Of a DNA stretch of 64,000 bases, positions 1 through 7,267 are shown in pieces. A program made the position numbers and the translations under genes. Position 1 is the first letter of the stretch. Each line of letters opens with the position of its first letter. The stretch lies in the NCBI RefSeq assembly GCF_024723255.1, contig NZ_JANIAC010000002.1, forward strand, positions 124,001 through 188,000, written 5' to 3'. This DNA is from Aestuariibaculum sp. M13. GTDB taxonomy: Bacteria; Bacteroidota; Bacteroidia; Flavobacteriales; Flavobacteriaceae. Under the pieces are notes generated by a model. It searched no databases and had not been told where the DNA came from. It saw only the letters and a program-made list of their open reading frames with translations.

Positions 1-372
1 AAAATGTTCCCATGGTATAAAGATAAGAATTGGACATTAGATAATTATGGACCCATTATTATACCTAAAAAAGGTATGGAAATACAACTTAACGATGATT
101 CTTTCGAACTGTATAAATACATTTTACAAACCTATGAAAATATCGATATAAAAAAACAAAATGATAACTTCTATGCTAATGGCAATGTGTTGACCAAATA
201 CATTTTTAAGCGAAATTATTATTTTATGTTGGGAGACAACAGAAACGATTCAAGGGATTCCAGGTATATGGGTTTTATACCTGAAGAAAATATTATTGGT
301 AAAGTGTCATGTATATTGTTTTCCAATAAAGATGGGTGTTTTCAATGGAATCGTTTGTTTAAAGGTGTTTAA
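1..372 (+). CDS. lepB: Type I signal peptidase (S26), C-terminal part, cut by left edge
   Basis: The reading frame is open to position 1, so the gene starts outside the window and only about 123 residues are seen. The segment NWTLDNYGPIIIPKKGM and the later MLGDNRNDSRDSR are the C-terminal conserved boxes of Bacteroidetes leader peptidases; the second is box E, with the GDN..SxDSR core. The catalytic Ser and Lys (boxes B and D) would lie upstream and cannot be checked. The enzyme removes signal peptides on the periplasmic face of the inner membrane. It ends 13 nt before the RND pump gene and is probably in one operon with it. A copy beside a pump and close to an integration scar is more likely a dedicated accessory peptidase than the housekeeping LepB, but that is inference. 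Confidence 0.85.
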   Translation, partial: KMFPWYKDKNWTLDNYGPIIIPKKGMEIQLNDDSFELYKYILQTYENIDIKKQNDNFYANGNVLTKYIFKRNYYFMLGDNRNDSRDSRYMGFIPEENIIGKVSCILFSNKDGCFQWNRLFKGV

Positions 373-385
373 AAAGAAATAAGGT

Positions 386-3300
386 ATGAAGTTTAAGTTA
401 CCGTCGTTTACAGTGTTAACCCTTTTTTGTTGCCTTTCTCTTATTGGGTTGAGTCTGTTGCCTTTATTAAATGTGCAATTAAAACCTTCCAAGCAAAAAC
501 ACTCCTTGTACATAAGTTACAGTTGGAGAGATGCTTCAGCTAAAGTAGTTGAGCAGGAGGTGACCTCAAAACTAGAAGGGGTTTTTAATACGGTGGGTGG
601 TGTTAGAAATATTAACTCTACCTCATTTAAAGGAGGAGGTAAAATTTGGTTGGATTTCAAAAAGAATTCCGATATGAATATGCTCCGTTTCGAAGCTGCC
701 AATCTCATTCGCCAAATATATCCTAATCTACCTGAAGGGGTCAGCTATCCCAATCTTTCAGGTGATTTTCAAGACGATGAGGAAGATGCCAAAAAGGCCA
801 TTTTATCCTACAGTATCAATGCCCATGAAAGCCCATATTATATAAAAAAATATGTTGAGGAAAAGCTCATGCCCCGTTTAACAAACTTAAAAGGGGTGAA
901 CGAAGTGCGATTAAACGGAGCAACCTCTTACGAATGGGTAATCGAGTATGATACCGATAAGCTTCTACAGCTCAATCTATCGGTCAATGATATTGCTGAA
1001 AGTATAAACACCTATATCGGATACCAGGAATTGGGGGTTGGGGACTATTATGTTGATGAAACTTCGAAAAAAGAGCAGGTTTCAGTTACGTTGGTATATA
1101 ACACCTTAGATGAAATAGAATGGAGCCATATCCCCATACGTAAAATTGGAAACAGAATAATCTATTTAAGGGATGTGGCTCAAGTGCGTTTTAAAGAAGC
1201 GGAAGTTAGAAATTATAACCGCATCAATGGCTTGAATTCGGTATCCATTGTTATCTATTCAGACAAGGGGAGTAATACTATCGAGTTGGCAAAACAAGTA
1301 AAGGGAGTCGTTGAGGGGTTGAAGATGGAAGTGGGAAATGATGGCTATTCTTTAAAATTAACTAATGATGCTTCAGCGTTTTTATCGGAAGAAATAAACA
1401 AAATAGAAGCTAGGACTTGTTATTCCCTATTGATTTTATTGTTACTGATTATTCTTATCAATAGGAGCATTAAATATCTAACCGTTTTATTTTTAAGCAT
1501 CCTGGTTAATCTATCCATAGCGGTTATTTTCTATTATATTTTGGATATAGAATTACACATTTATGCTTTTGCAGGTATAACCATTTCTTTTGGAATCATA
1601 ATAGATAATAGTATCATTATGATTGACCATTTAAGGAACAAAAAGGACAAAAAGGCTTTTTTGGCTATCTTGGCAGCCACTTTAACTACCATTGGTGCGT
1701 TGACAATCATTTTCTTTTTAAAGGAAGACCAACGCATCAACTTAATTGATTTTGGACTGATTATGGCCGTTAATTTAGGGGTGTCGTTGTTGGTGTCGCT
1801 GTTTTTTGTTCCTGCATTGATGGAGCGTTTAAAGTTTCAAAGCAAAAAGAGTAAATTCTCCATTAAACGTAAACGAAGAATCATAAAATTTACAAAAGGA
1901 TATTATACACTCTCTATACATCTAAAAAGAAAACCAATAAGACTGGGTTTAATTTTGCTTTTGATTTTGGGCTTTGGTATACCATTGCATTTAGCACCTG
2001 ATAAAATTAAGGGTGACTCTTTTTGGGTAAGCTTGTATAATGATACTTTAGGTAAGGAATGGTTTGTTAAAGAAGTAAAACCAACGTTGAAAAAGTTTAT
2101 AGGTGGTTCGTTACGTTTATTTACTGAAGAAACTTTTGCCAATTCTTACAACACTGAGCCAGAGGAGACCATGCTGAGAGTGACAGCCAAAATGCCACCG
2201 GGGTGTTCCATTGAACAGTTAAATGAAGCAGTTGTAAAAATGGAAAATTTGATTTCTAAATATGATGAAGTGAGATTATATGAAACCAATATATACAATC
2301 CACAAAATGCCATAATACGAATTTATTTTAAAGACGAATTTGAGTTTGGAAGTTTCCCTTATACTTTGAAAAGTTTATTGGAATCCAAAGCTATAAGTTT
2401 AGGGGCTTCCGATTGGACGGTTTCAGGTGTAGGCCGAGGGTTTTCCAATACTTTAGGAACAGGATATAAGAGTCAACGGATTACCTTGGAAGGCTATAAT
2501 TATGATAGGTTGTATGGCTATGCAGAAGAATTGAAGAAACAACTTGTAGATAGTTCGATGTCCAGAATTAGGGAAATTGAAATTCAAAGTGGCGGCCACT
2601 CAACAACAAATTTGGATGAATATTATCTGAGTTTCGATCCTGAAAAAGTTGCTGAAGTAGGAATTTCCCAGTCTAGTATATATGGCTTTTTGAAGAATCA
2701 AGTTTATTCCAATAATATTGCAAGTATTGTTAACCATGATGAATTACAATCGGTAAAGTTAGTATCAAATAATTATAAAAAGTTTAATGTTTGGGATTTG
2801 AGTAATGTTCCCCTATGGATTCAAAATAAGCAGTACAAATTAAACCAATTGGCAACCATTGAAAAGCGCAATACAGGAAATATAATTTCTAAAACTAATC
2901 AAAAGTACAGTTTGAATTTGACATATGATTTTATTGGAACATATCAACTGGCTAAAAAAGTAAAAGAGGACAATGTTAAAAGTTTCGAGGGGAAATTGCC
3001 CATAGGTTATAGTGTGGGAAAATCGACAAAAAACAACTGGGATAAGGACGGTGCAAATCAATATTACTCACTATTTATTGTCGTATTGATTATTTTCTTT
3101 ATTTGTTCCATTTTATTGGAATCCTTAAAACAGCCTTTTGCAATAATAATGATGATCCCCATTTCATTTATTGGTGTTTTTTTAACTTTCTATCTTTTTG
3201 ATTTTAATTTTGACCAAGGTGGGTATGCGTCATTTATTTTACTATGTGGGATTAGTGTAAATTCGGCACTGTATATAATCAACGATTATAACAATCTATT

Positions 3301-3586
3301 AAAACAATATCCAGAAAGAGATGTGAAATTATTATACTTTAAAGCATTCAATTACAAGATAATCCCTGTCTTACTTACAATAATATCTACGGTTGTGGGG
3401 TTAATTCCTTTTGTTTGGAATGGGCAAAATGAAGGCTTTTGGTTCTCGTTTGCTGTTGGGTCGATTGGAGGGTTGATTTTTTCTTTGGTCGGTATCTTAG
3501 TTTATTTACCTGTTTTTGTTTTAAAAGATTATAGAAGTAAAACTCATAAATATAAAGTAGTTGAAATTCATAATGGGGATATTTAG
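386..3586 (+). CDS. RND-family efflux permease (AcrB/CusA superfamily)
   Basis: This is a complete 1066-residue inner-membrane proton antiporter with the usual RND layout: one N-terminal helix (about 10-30), a large periplasmic porter domain, a bundle of helices (about 340-480), then the second repeat with porter domain and a final helix bundle (about 890-1050). In TM4 the proton-relay pair reads D407-N408 (GIIIDNS), where E. coli AcrB has Asp-Asp. The TM10 segment GISVNSA has Asn where AcrB has Lys940. Similar variants occur in divergent Bacteroidetes RND pumps, so it is probably still active. No membrane-fusion (HlyD) or TolC gene lies downstream; they may be left of the window. The signal peptidase next to it suggests export of a processed peptide, as in some flavobacterial peptide-secretion clusters. 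The substrate is unknown. Confidence 0.88.
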   Translation: MKFKLPSFTVLTLFCCLSLIGLSLLPLLNVQLKPSKQKHSLYISYSWRDASAKVVEQEVTSKLEGVFNTVGGVRNINSTSFKGGGKIWLDFKKNSDMNMLRFEAANLIRQIYPNLPEGVSYPNLSGDFQDDEEDAKKAILSYSINAHESPYYIKKYVEEKLMPRLTNLKGVNEVRLNGATSYEWVIEYDTDKLLQLNLSVNDIAESINTYIGYQELGVGDYYVDETSKKEQVSVTLVYNTLDEIEWSHIPIRKIGNRIIYLRDVAQVRFKEAEVRNYNRINGLNSVSIVIYSDKGSNTIELAKQVKGVVEGLKMEVGNDGYSLKLTNDASAFLSEEINKIEARTCYSLLILLLLIILINRSIKYLTVLFLSILVNLSIAVIFYYILDIELHIYAFAGITISFGIIIDNSIIMIDHLRNKKDKKAFLAILAATLTTIGALTIIFFLKEDQRINLIDFGLIMAVNLGVSLLVSLFFVPALMERLKFQSKKSKFSIKRKRRIIKFTKGYYTLSIHLKRKPIRLGLILLLILGFGIPLHLAPDKIKGDSFWVSLYNDTLGKEWFVKEVKPTLKKFIGGSLRLFTEETFANSYNTEPEETMLRVTAKMPPGCSIEQLNEAVVKMENLISKYDEVRLYETNIYNPQNAIIRIYFKDEFEFGSFPYTLKSLLESKAISLGASDWTVSGVGRGFSNTLGTGYKSQRITLEGYNYDRLYGYAEELKKQLVDSSMSRIREIEIQSGGHSTTNLDEYYLSFDPEKVAEVGISQSSIYGFLKNQVYSNNIASIVNHDELQSVKLVSNNYKKFNVWDLSNVPLWIQNKQYKLNQLATIEKRNTGNIISKTNQKYSLNLTYDFIGTYQLAKKVKEDNVKSFEGKLPIGYSVGKSTKNNWDKDGANQYYSLFIVVLIIFFICSILLESLKQPFAIIMMIPISFIGVFLTFYLFDFNFDQGGYASFILLCGISVNSALYIINDYNNLLKQYPERDVKLLYFKAFNYKIIPVLLTIISTVVGLIPFVWNGQNEGFWFSFAVGSIGGLIFSLVGILVYLPVFVLKDYRSKTHKYKVVEIHNGDI

Positions 3587-3867
3587 TTTTATTAATCATT
3601 TGCAGAGGTATGTTGTGTTTCTATTATATAAAACAAATGATCCTTAAAAGTAATTAGTTGTGTGCTGCTAAATTATTAAATAAAAACAGGCTGGACTTGC
3701 AATATAGAAAGTCGGTAATTTTTCTAAGACCTATACTATATTTTTAAATTGATAAAATTCTTGTGCTTCTTGATAGAAGTTTATATCATAAAAGGAGCGT
3801 CAATGTTTCCTTTTGTGTCATTTTTATCTTTGCAGTTTTGTTACCTAAATTTTATATGAATTACAAA

Positions 3868-3914
3868 TTGGTTAACATCAAAAAAAAATGTATATTTGTA
3901 TCCAAATGAATACA
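3868..3914 (+). promoter_or_regulatory. Promoter and likely operator of the toxin-antitoxin pair
   Basis: In the 337-nt gap after the RND gene, TTG (3868-3870), a 20-nt spacer and TATATTTG (3891-3898) match the Bacteroidetes -33/-7 promoter consensus. An inverted repeat TGTAT (3897-3901) / ATACA (3910-3914) overlaps the expected start of transcription and is placed well for autorepression by the antitoxin. I see no gene or other feature in 3587-3867. Confidence 0.6.
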
Positions 3915-3923
3915 ATTTAATAA

Positions 3924-4223
3924 ATGTACTTTATTGAGAAAACTTCAGAGTTCGATAAATGGTTAAGGAAACTAAAGGATATTAAGGCTAAGGCTAAAAT
4001 TTTATTCAGGATTCAAAAATTAGAGAATGATGAACATTTTGGAGATTGTAAACCTGTTGGAAATGGTATTAGTGAATTAAGAATAAATTATGCCAAGGGA
4101 TATAGGATTTACTTCAAAGAAAAGGATGGAAAAATTATAATACTTTTGGTAGGCGGGGATAAGTCAACTCAGCAAAAGGATATTGAAAAAGCAAAAGAGA
4201 TTTGGAATAAATTAAAAGACTAA
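3924..4223 (+). CDS. RelE/HigB-type toxin of a toxin-antitoxin pair
   Basis: This 99-residue protein belongs to the RelE/ParE superfamily (phage-derived Gp49-like / addiction-module killer type). It shows an N-terminal strand and basic helix (EFDKWLRKLKDIKAKAKI), the segment GISELRINYAKGYRIYF, and the strand IIILLVGGDKSTQ followed by a C-terminal helix (DIEKAKEIWNKL). The Arg/Tyr pattern in the GYRIYF strand is where RelE-like mRNA interferases carry catalytic residues. Known members cleave mRNA at the ribosome. The antitoxin gene follows after 2 nt, giving the toxin-first order typical of higBA-like modules. It sits in the accessory segment just before the tRNA scar. Confidence 0.85.
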   Translation: MYFIEKTSEFDKWLRKLKDIKAKAKILFRIQKLENDEHFGDCKPVGNGISELRINYAKGYRIYFKEKDGKIIILLVGGDKSTQQKDIEKAKEIWNKLKD

Positions 4224-4225
4224 AA

Positions 4226-4510
4226 ATGGAAGCATCAAAATTTGATATTGCAGATTACTTAGACAGTAATGAAATGATTGCTGAATATCTTAATACAGTA
4301 CTTGAAGAAGGAGATAACACAGATGTTATTATCGCTTTAGGGCATATAGCAAAAGCCATTGGTATGTCTAAAATAGCTGAGGAAACAGGGTTAAGTAGAC
4401 CAAGCCTATATAAAGCATTATCTGAAGGAGCTAAACCTCAATTTTCAACGATAATGAAAGTATTGAAGGCTGTAGGAGGTCAGATTAGAATTAATCCGAT
4501 TTCAGCATAA
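4226..4510 (+). CDS. HTH antitoxin (HigA-like addiction-module antidote)
   Basis: The protein has 94 residues. The second half is a Cro/XRE-type helix-turn-helix: AIGMSKIAEETGLSRPSLYK, then a wing-like tail ending in GGQIRINPISA, the usual end of the putative addiction module antidote family. The N-terminal part (FDIADYLDSNEMIAEYLN) is the typical cap that contacts the toxin. It neutralises the preceding toxin and represses the shared promoter, probably through the TGTAT/ATACA repeat. It is co-transcribed with the toxin (2-nt gap) and no transcriptional terminator follows immediately. Confidence 0.87.
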   Translation: MEASKFDIADYLDSNEMIAEYLNTVLEEGDNTDVIIALGHIAKAIGMSKIAEETGLSRPSLYKALSEGAKPQFSTIMKVLKAVGGQIRINPISA

Positions 4511-4693
4511 AAAATGTAAATCATATAAAGTCTATTGTGATTAATAAGATTTCTGTAATTTTATAATAGAGCAATAATTTTAGTATAAATACAAACAAAA
4601 GTTCCTGTCAAATAAGTTACTTATTCGGTTACCAAAGGTTAATTGGAGTCTGAAACTTATTGATTTCACAACATAAGTTGGGATTTTAGGTCT

Positions 4694-4708
4694 TCCTGCC
4701 ACCCCGAC
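4694..4708 (+). other. tRNA 3'-end relic (probably tRNA-Pro), putative att site
   Basis: The 15 nt TCCTGCCACCCCGAC match the 3' end of a bacterial tRNA: 3' half of the T stem (CCTGC, 4695-4699), acceptor strand CACCCCG (4700-4706) and discriminator A. The implied 5' acceptor CGGGGTG is typical of tRNA-Pro. No D, anticodon or 5' T-arm sequence precedes it, so this is not a working tRNA. Integrases that target tRNA genes leave exactly such a 3' fragment at the far end of the inserted element. A terminator follows immediately, as after a real tRNA. This marks the probable border between accessory DNA (left) and chromosomal DNA (right). Confidence 0.55.
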
Positions 4709-4710
4709 AA

Positions 4711-4750
4711 ACAACGCCTGATGAATTTCATCAGGCGTTGTTATTTTTAT
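4711..4750 (+). terminator. Rho-independent terminator behind the tRNA relic
   Basis: A perfect 13-bp stem CAACGCCTGATGA (4712-4724) / TCATCAGGCGTTG (4728-4740) with a 3-nt loop is followed by TTATTTTTAT on the + strand. No + strand gene ends nearby except the antitoxin 200 nt upstream. It looks like the original terminator of the tRNA whose 3' end precedes it. Confidence 0.8.
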
Positions 4751-4770
4751 GAAGCTGATAAAGCCAATTG

Positions 4771-5613
4771 TTATAGTTTAGCAGGAATAACCAAAAAAGG
4801 AACATTTAAGTGAAACCCTATTTGGTTTATGGTGGATTTAAAGAATAGATTTGTAAAGAATGAGTGTTTGTTATTTAGCATGACTAATAAATTAATTCTG
4901 TTTTTAAGTTGAAAATTTGAAATACCTTCCTCAACAGTTTGTTTATCTACTTCATGAATTAAGTAGGTCGCATCTTTAAAATGATTTTTAAGAGCTTCTT
5001 TATTTTCTTTTTGATATCCAGCCAAACCGTATCCATCGAGTACGTGAAGGATATTAACACAAGTATGATCTAATGAAATTAAATCCAAAATGGGTTTTAT
5101 ATGTCGTTCTTCATATTCCACGCCATAATCTGTTGGGAACAATACTTCATGAAGTTCTTCAAATTCAAATTCACTGGGAATAGCCAGCACCGGACATTTT
5201 ACGTGTTTTAAAACATGTACGGTGTTAGACCCAAACAGAATGCCTTCGACACCTGTTGCTCCCTTGGTGCCCATAACAACATAGTCTATGTGTTTGTCTT
5301 TTATAATATCATTGATTTCTGAAATTAGAGTGTTAAAGGCGGCAATGATTTCTATAGTGTGTTTAGGATTATCAAATTCGTTTTTTATTCGAGTTTTAAA
5401 ATCTTCCAGACCATGAATCGAATTGTCTCTAATAGCGTCGTACATCCCAAATTGAGCTGGCTGAACTAATACATATTCAACATGATAAATAGCAGGTGTG
5501 TATATGTTTAATAAATAGAATGTACAGGTTTCATTTTTAAAAAGTTGCATGGCATACTTTATGGCATTCCATGAGTTCTCGGAAAAATCGGTGGGAAGCA
5601 GTATTGTTTTCAT
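4771..5613 (-). CDS. Universal stress protein, tandem USP domains
   Basis: The protein has 280 residues and two UspA folds. The first (about 1-148) starts MKTILLPTDFSENSWNAIKY and ends with the nucleotide-binding signature GTKGATGVEGILFGS (G-x2-G-x9-G-S) and VKCPVLAIP, so it can bind ATP. The second (about 155-280) keeps the opening strand (VLFPTDYGVEYEER) but has no glycine signature, ending in LNVPFLVIPAK, and is degenerate. It is a cytoplasmic stress protein of unknown client. It is the second gene of a USP pair, 32 nt behind the next USP, so it should share the TGAT-N4-ATCA promoter at 6514-6556. Confidence 0.92.
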   Translation of the reverse strand: MKTILLPTDFSENSWNAIKYAMQLFKNETCTFYLLNIYTPAIYHVEYVLVQPAQFGMYDAIRDNSIHGLEDFKTRIKNEFDNPKHTIEIIAAFNTLISEINDIIKDKHIDYVVMGTKGATGVEGILFGSNTVHVLKHVKCPVLAIPSEFEFEELHEVLFPTDYGVEYEERHIKPILDLISLDHTCVNILHVLDGYGLAGYQKENKEALKNHFKDATYLIHEVDKQTVEEGISNFQLKNRINLLVMLNNKHSFFTNLFFKSTINQIGFHLNVPFLVIPAKL

Positions 5614-5645
5614 GACTTTAGTTTTATTTAGTTAGCTGTTATTCG

Positions 5646-6494
5646 TTAGTAGCGTTTGATGTTTTGCAAGGCTAAAAATGGAATATCTAAGTTTAAGCCG
5701 AATTCATCTATGGCAGATTGGTATATCATATTTTCTAAAAATGAATGTCTCGTATTTACCATGACTAGCATATTAATGTCATTCTCTTTTATGTGTTGGT
5801 AAATTGAATTTATAATATGTTTACTATTAGCTATTTTAAAATTAAGGGTGGTTTTATGTAACTCTTCTTTTATAAATTTTTGATTGTCTTTTTGTCTTAA
5901 GGATAGTTTGTCGCTAACAGATATATAAAGTACATCAACTACAGCTCTATAAGTTGATGCCATTTCACAAAGTAATTTTAATTCTCTTCTTTTATATGGA
6001 ATTAAATAGTTGGTAGGAAAGAGTATATGTTTAGGTTGTGTGTATTTATAGTTTTCAGGAATGGCTAAAACAGGGCACTGCACGTATTTTATAACTTGTA
6101 GAGTATGGCTTCCAAAGGTTATTTTTTTATCATTAGTTTTTCCTTTAGTTCCCATGATAATAACATCAATGTTTTTATCATCAACAATAGCGTCCATTTC
6201 GTCTATTAGCATATTATTTGCTGAAATAATATTATAAGTATGTTTTGGATTAGGAGAGATGGTTTTAATGGTTTTTAAAGTGCGTTCTAAGGAAGTTTTC
6301 GATGAGTTGCTTACGGTTTCAGTTACCTTTTCTACGTTGCTTTCATCAATTAGATCTTCAGACTCATATATTTCATCTTGATAAGCGTGCATTATATAAA
6401 ATTCACTTACCTCATATTTAAATAGGTCGATGGCAAACTTTATAGCATTGAATGCATTTTCAGAAAAATCGGTAGGAATTAATATCTTTCTCAT
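5646..6494 (-). CDS. Universal stress protein, tandem USP domains
   Basis: This is a 282-residue double USP, paralogous to its neighbours. Domain 1 opens MRKILIPTDFSENAFNAIKF and has the ATP signature GTKGKTNDKKITFGS, then VQCPVLAIPE. Domain 2 (from about 157) is degenerate, with an MLVMVNTRHSF segment shared with the flanking copy. The frame extends one codon upstream to a GTG at 6497; I chose the ATG at 6494 because it aligns with the MKTILLPTDF starts of the paralogues. It is first in a two-gene operon, and its start codon lies 24-27 nt behind a TAnnTTTA element coupled to a TGAT-N4-ATCA site. This places it under the proposed Crp/Fnr-type regulator. Confidence 0.9.
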   Translation of the reverse strand: MRKILIPTDFSENAFNAIKFAIDLFKYEVSEFYIMHAYQDEIYESEDLIDESNVEKVTETVSNSSKTSLERTLKTIKTISPNPKHTYNIISANNMLIDEMDAIVDDKNIDVIIMGTKGKTNDKKITFGSHTLQVIKYVQCPVLAIPENYKYTQPKHILFPTNYLIPYKRRELKLLCEMASTYRAVVDVLYISVSDKLSLRQKDNQKFIKEELHKTTLNFKIANSKHIINSIYQHIKENDINMLVMVNTRHSFLENMIYQSAIDEFGLNLDIPFLALQNIKRY

Positions 6495-6513
6495 CACTTT
6501 AGGTATTAGTATT

Positions 6514-6556
6514 TAAAAGTAATTAGTACAGGGAGTTGATGCAATGATATTTATCA
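6514..6556 (-). promoter_or_regulatory. TGAT-N4-ATCA operator plus -7 element (site A, USP operon)
   Basis: TGATATTTATCA lies at 6545-6556. On the minus strand the -7 element TACTTTTA (6521-6514) starts 29.5 nt from the centre of the palindrome, the same spacing as at the other sites of this window. The USP start codon follows about 24 nt later. Confidence 0.7.
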
Positions 6557-6566
6557 GATGGATTTA

Positions 6567-6607
6567 AAAAAAGGGAATGTTTTTAATAAAGAAACATTCC
6601 CTTTTTT
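6567..6607. terminator. Bidirectional terminator hairpin
   Basis: A perfect 16-bp inverted repeat, AAAAAAGGGAATGTTT (6567-6582) / AAACATTCCCTTTTTT (6592-6607), with a 9-nt loop. A- and T-runs on the two sides let it work in both directions. It separates the USP pair promoter from transcripts entering from the right. Confidence 0.75.
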
Positions 6608-6649
6608 CATCGCAAATCCTCAAGAAAGCGAACTGATCAATAGCCAATT

Positions 6650-6819
6650 TGAAACTAAAAGAAACAGGACGTTTTAACTTAACGGCCTGTTTCTTCTAAA
6701 GATTTAATGCTAAGCCTTGATTTTTGGCTTTCAACAATATGTATTTAGATTTTATAACTTGAAAAGCATTAAACCGTTTGTTGTTTTAGTTTGTCATTAA
6801 ATAAATGAACGTTTTATGG
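6650..6819 (-). ncRNA. Candidate small RNA under the stress regulator
   Basis: The 378-nt gap 6498-6875 has no plausible reading frame, yet it contains a complete promoter copy (site B) pointing left. The expected start is near 6819. Within the transcript AATGCT/AGCATT (6765-6770 with 6706-6711) can close a stem that encloses a smaller AAGCC/GGCTT hairpin (6712-6716 with 6726-6730). The transcript would end at a strong hairpin (6660-6694) followed by TTTTAGTTTC, giving roughly 160-170 nt. ATGs on this strand lead only to frames of a few codons. The RNA is inferred from promoter, structure and terminator; no homology to a known family is recognised. Confidence 0.45.
6660..6694 (-). terminator. 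Terminator of the candidate small RNA
   Basis: AGAAACAGG (6660-6668) pairs with CCTGTTTCT (6686-6694), extended inward by CGTT/AACG (6670-6673 with 6681-6684) across one mismatch. On the minus strand the stem is followed by TTTTAGTTTC. Confidence 0.65.
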
Positions 6820-6822
6820 TGT

Positions 6823-6865
6823 CGAAGATATTTTAACTTTTCAGTTTTAAAAATGATATTTATCA
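6823..6865 (-). promoter_or_regulatory. TGAT-N4-ATCA operator plus -7 element (site B, no ORF)
   Basis: TGATATTTATCA (6854-6865) has the same 12-nt sequence as site A. The minus-strand octamer TATCTTCG (6830-6823) starts 29.5 nt from the palindrome centre, exactly as at the gene-linked sites, although its TTCG is a weaker match to TAnnTTTG. It lies 11 nt past the 3' end of the membrane-protein gene and drives no reading frame. Confidence 0.55.
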
Positions 6866-6875
6866 GTCGTTAAAA

Positions 6876-7262
6876 TTATAACGGAACAACATTATAAGCC
6901 ATGTTTAAAAGAAATAATCCAACAAGAAATAAAAGCGTGTAAATAAGTTGAATAAGTTTAATGTTTATGATTTGTAATACGTAAACGGTTTGCTTTGGAA
7001 AAATAAAAAGCGATAATCCAATAAAAATGGAAAACCAGCCTGTAAGTGTAATGATTAACGTCCAGTTTGGTTCCCATATGTTATGAAAAAGGGTGTTTAC
7101 TAAACCTACAAGAATGGCTATAAAAGATGATAGAATGAGAAATTTTTCATCTTTCAAATCGCTGAAAATTTGTTTAATGCGTTTCGGGTTGAAACTCAAT
7201 ATCAGGAAGAATATGATGAGATACCATCCCCAGAATTTTGCTAATAAAATTGAAGTTTCCAT
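6876..7262 (-). CDS. Small four-helix membrane protein, unknown function
   Basis: The protein has 128 residues with four hydrophobic segments at about 8-24, 43-60, 67-87 and 103-125, and a short charged loop (NPKRIKQIFSDLKDEK, about 26-41). No family that I can name is recognised; it resembles small conserved inner-membrane proteins found beside stress genes in Flavobacteriia. The start codon is 5 nt from the stop of the preceding USP gene, so the two are co-transcribed from site C. A role in the stress response is inferred from that context alone. There is no signal peptide and no soluble domain. Confidence 0.75.
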   Translation of the reverse strand: METSILLAKFWGWYLIIFFLILSFNPKRIKQIFSDLKDEKFLILSSFIAILVGLVNTLFHNIWEPNWTLIITLTGWFSIFIGLSLFIFPKQTVYVLQIINIKLIQLIYTLLFLVGLFLLNMAYNVVPL

Positions 7263-7267
7263 AATAT

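Noticed and set aside
3825-3832. Second promoter TATCTTTG upstream of the toxin gene
   Set aside because: No TTTG/TTG is found at a suitable distance upstream; the element at 3868-3898 is clearly better.
4620-4708. A complete tRNA gene ending at 4708
   Set aside because: Only the 3' T-stem half and the acceptor strand are present; no D arm, anticodon arm or 5' acceptor can be drawn from the upstream sequence.
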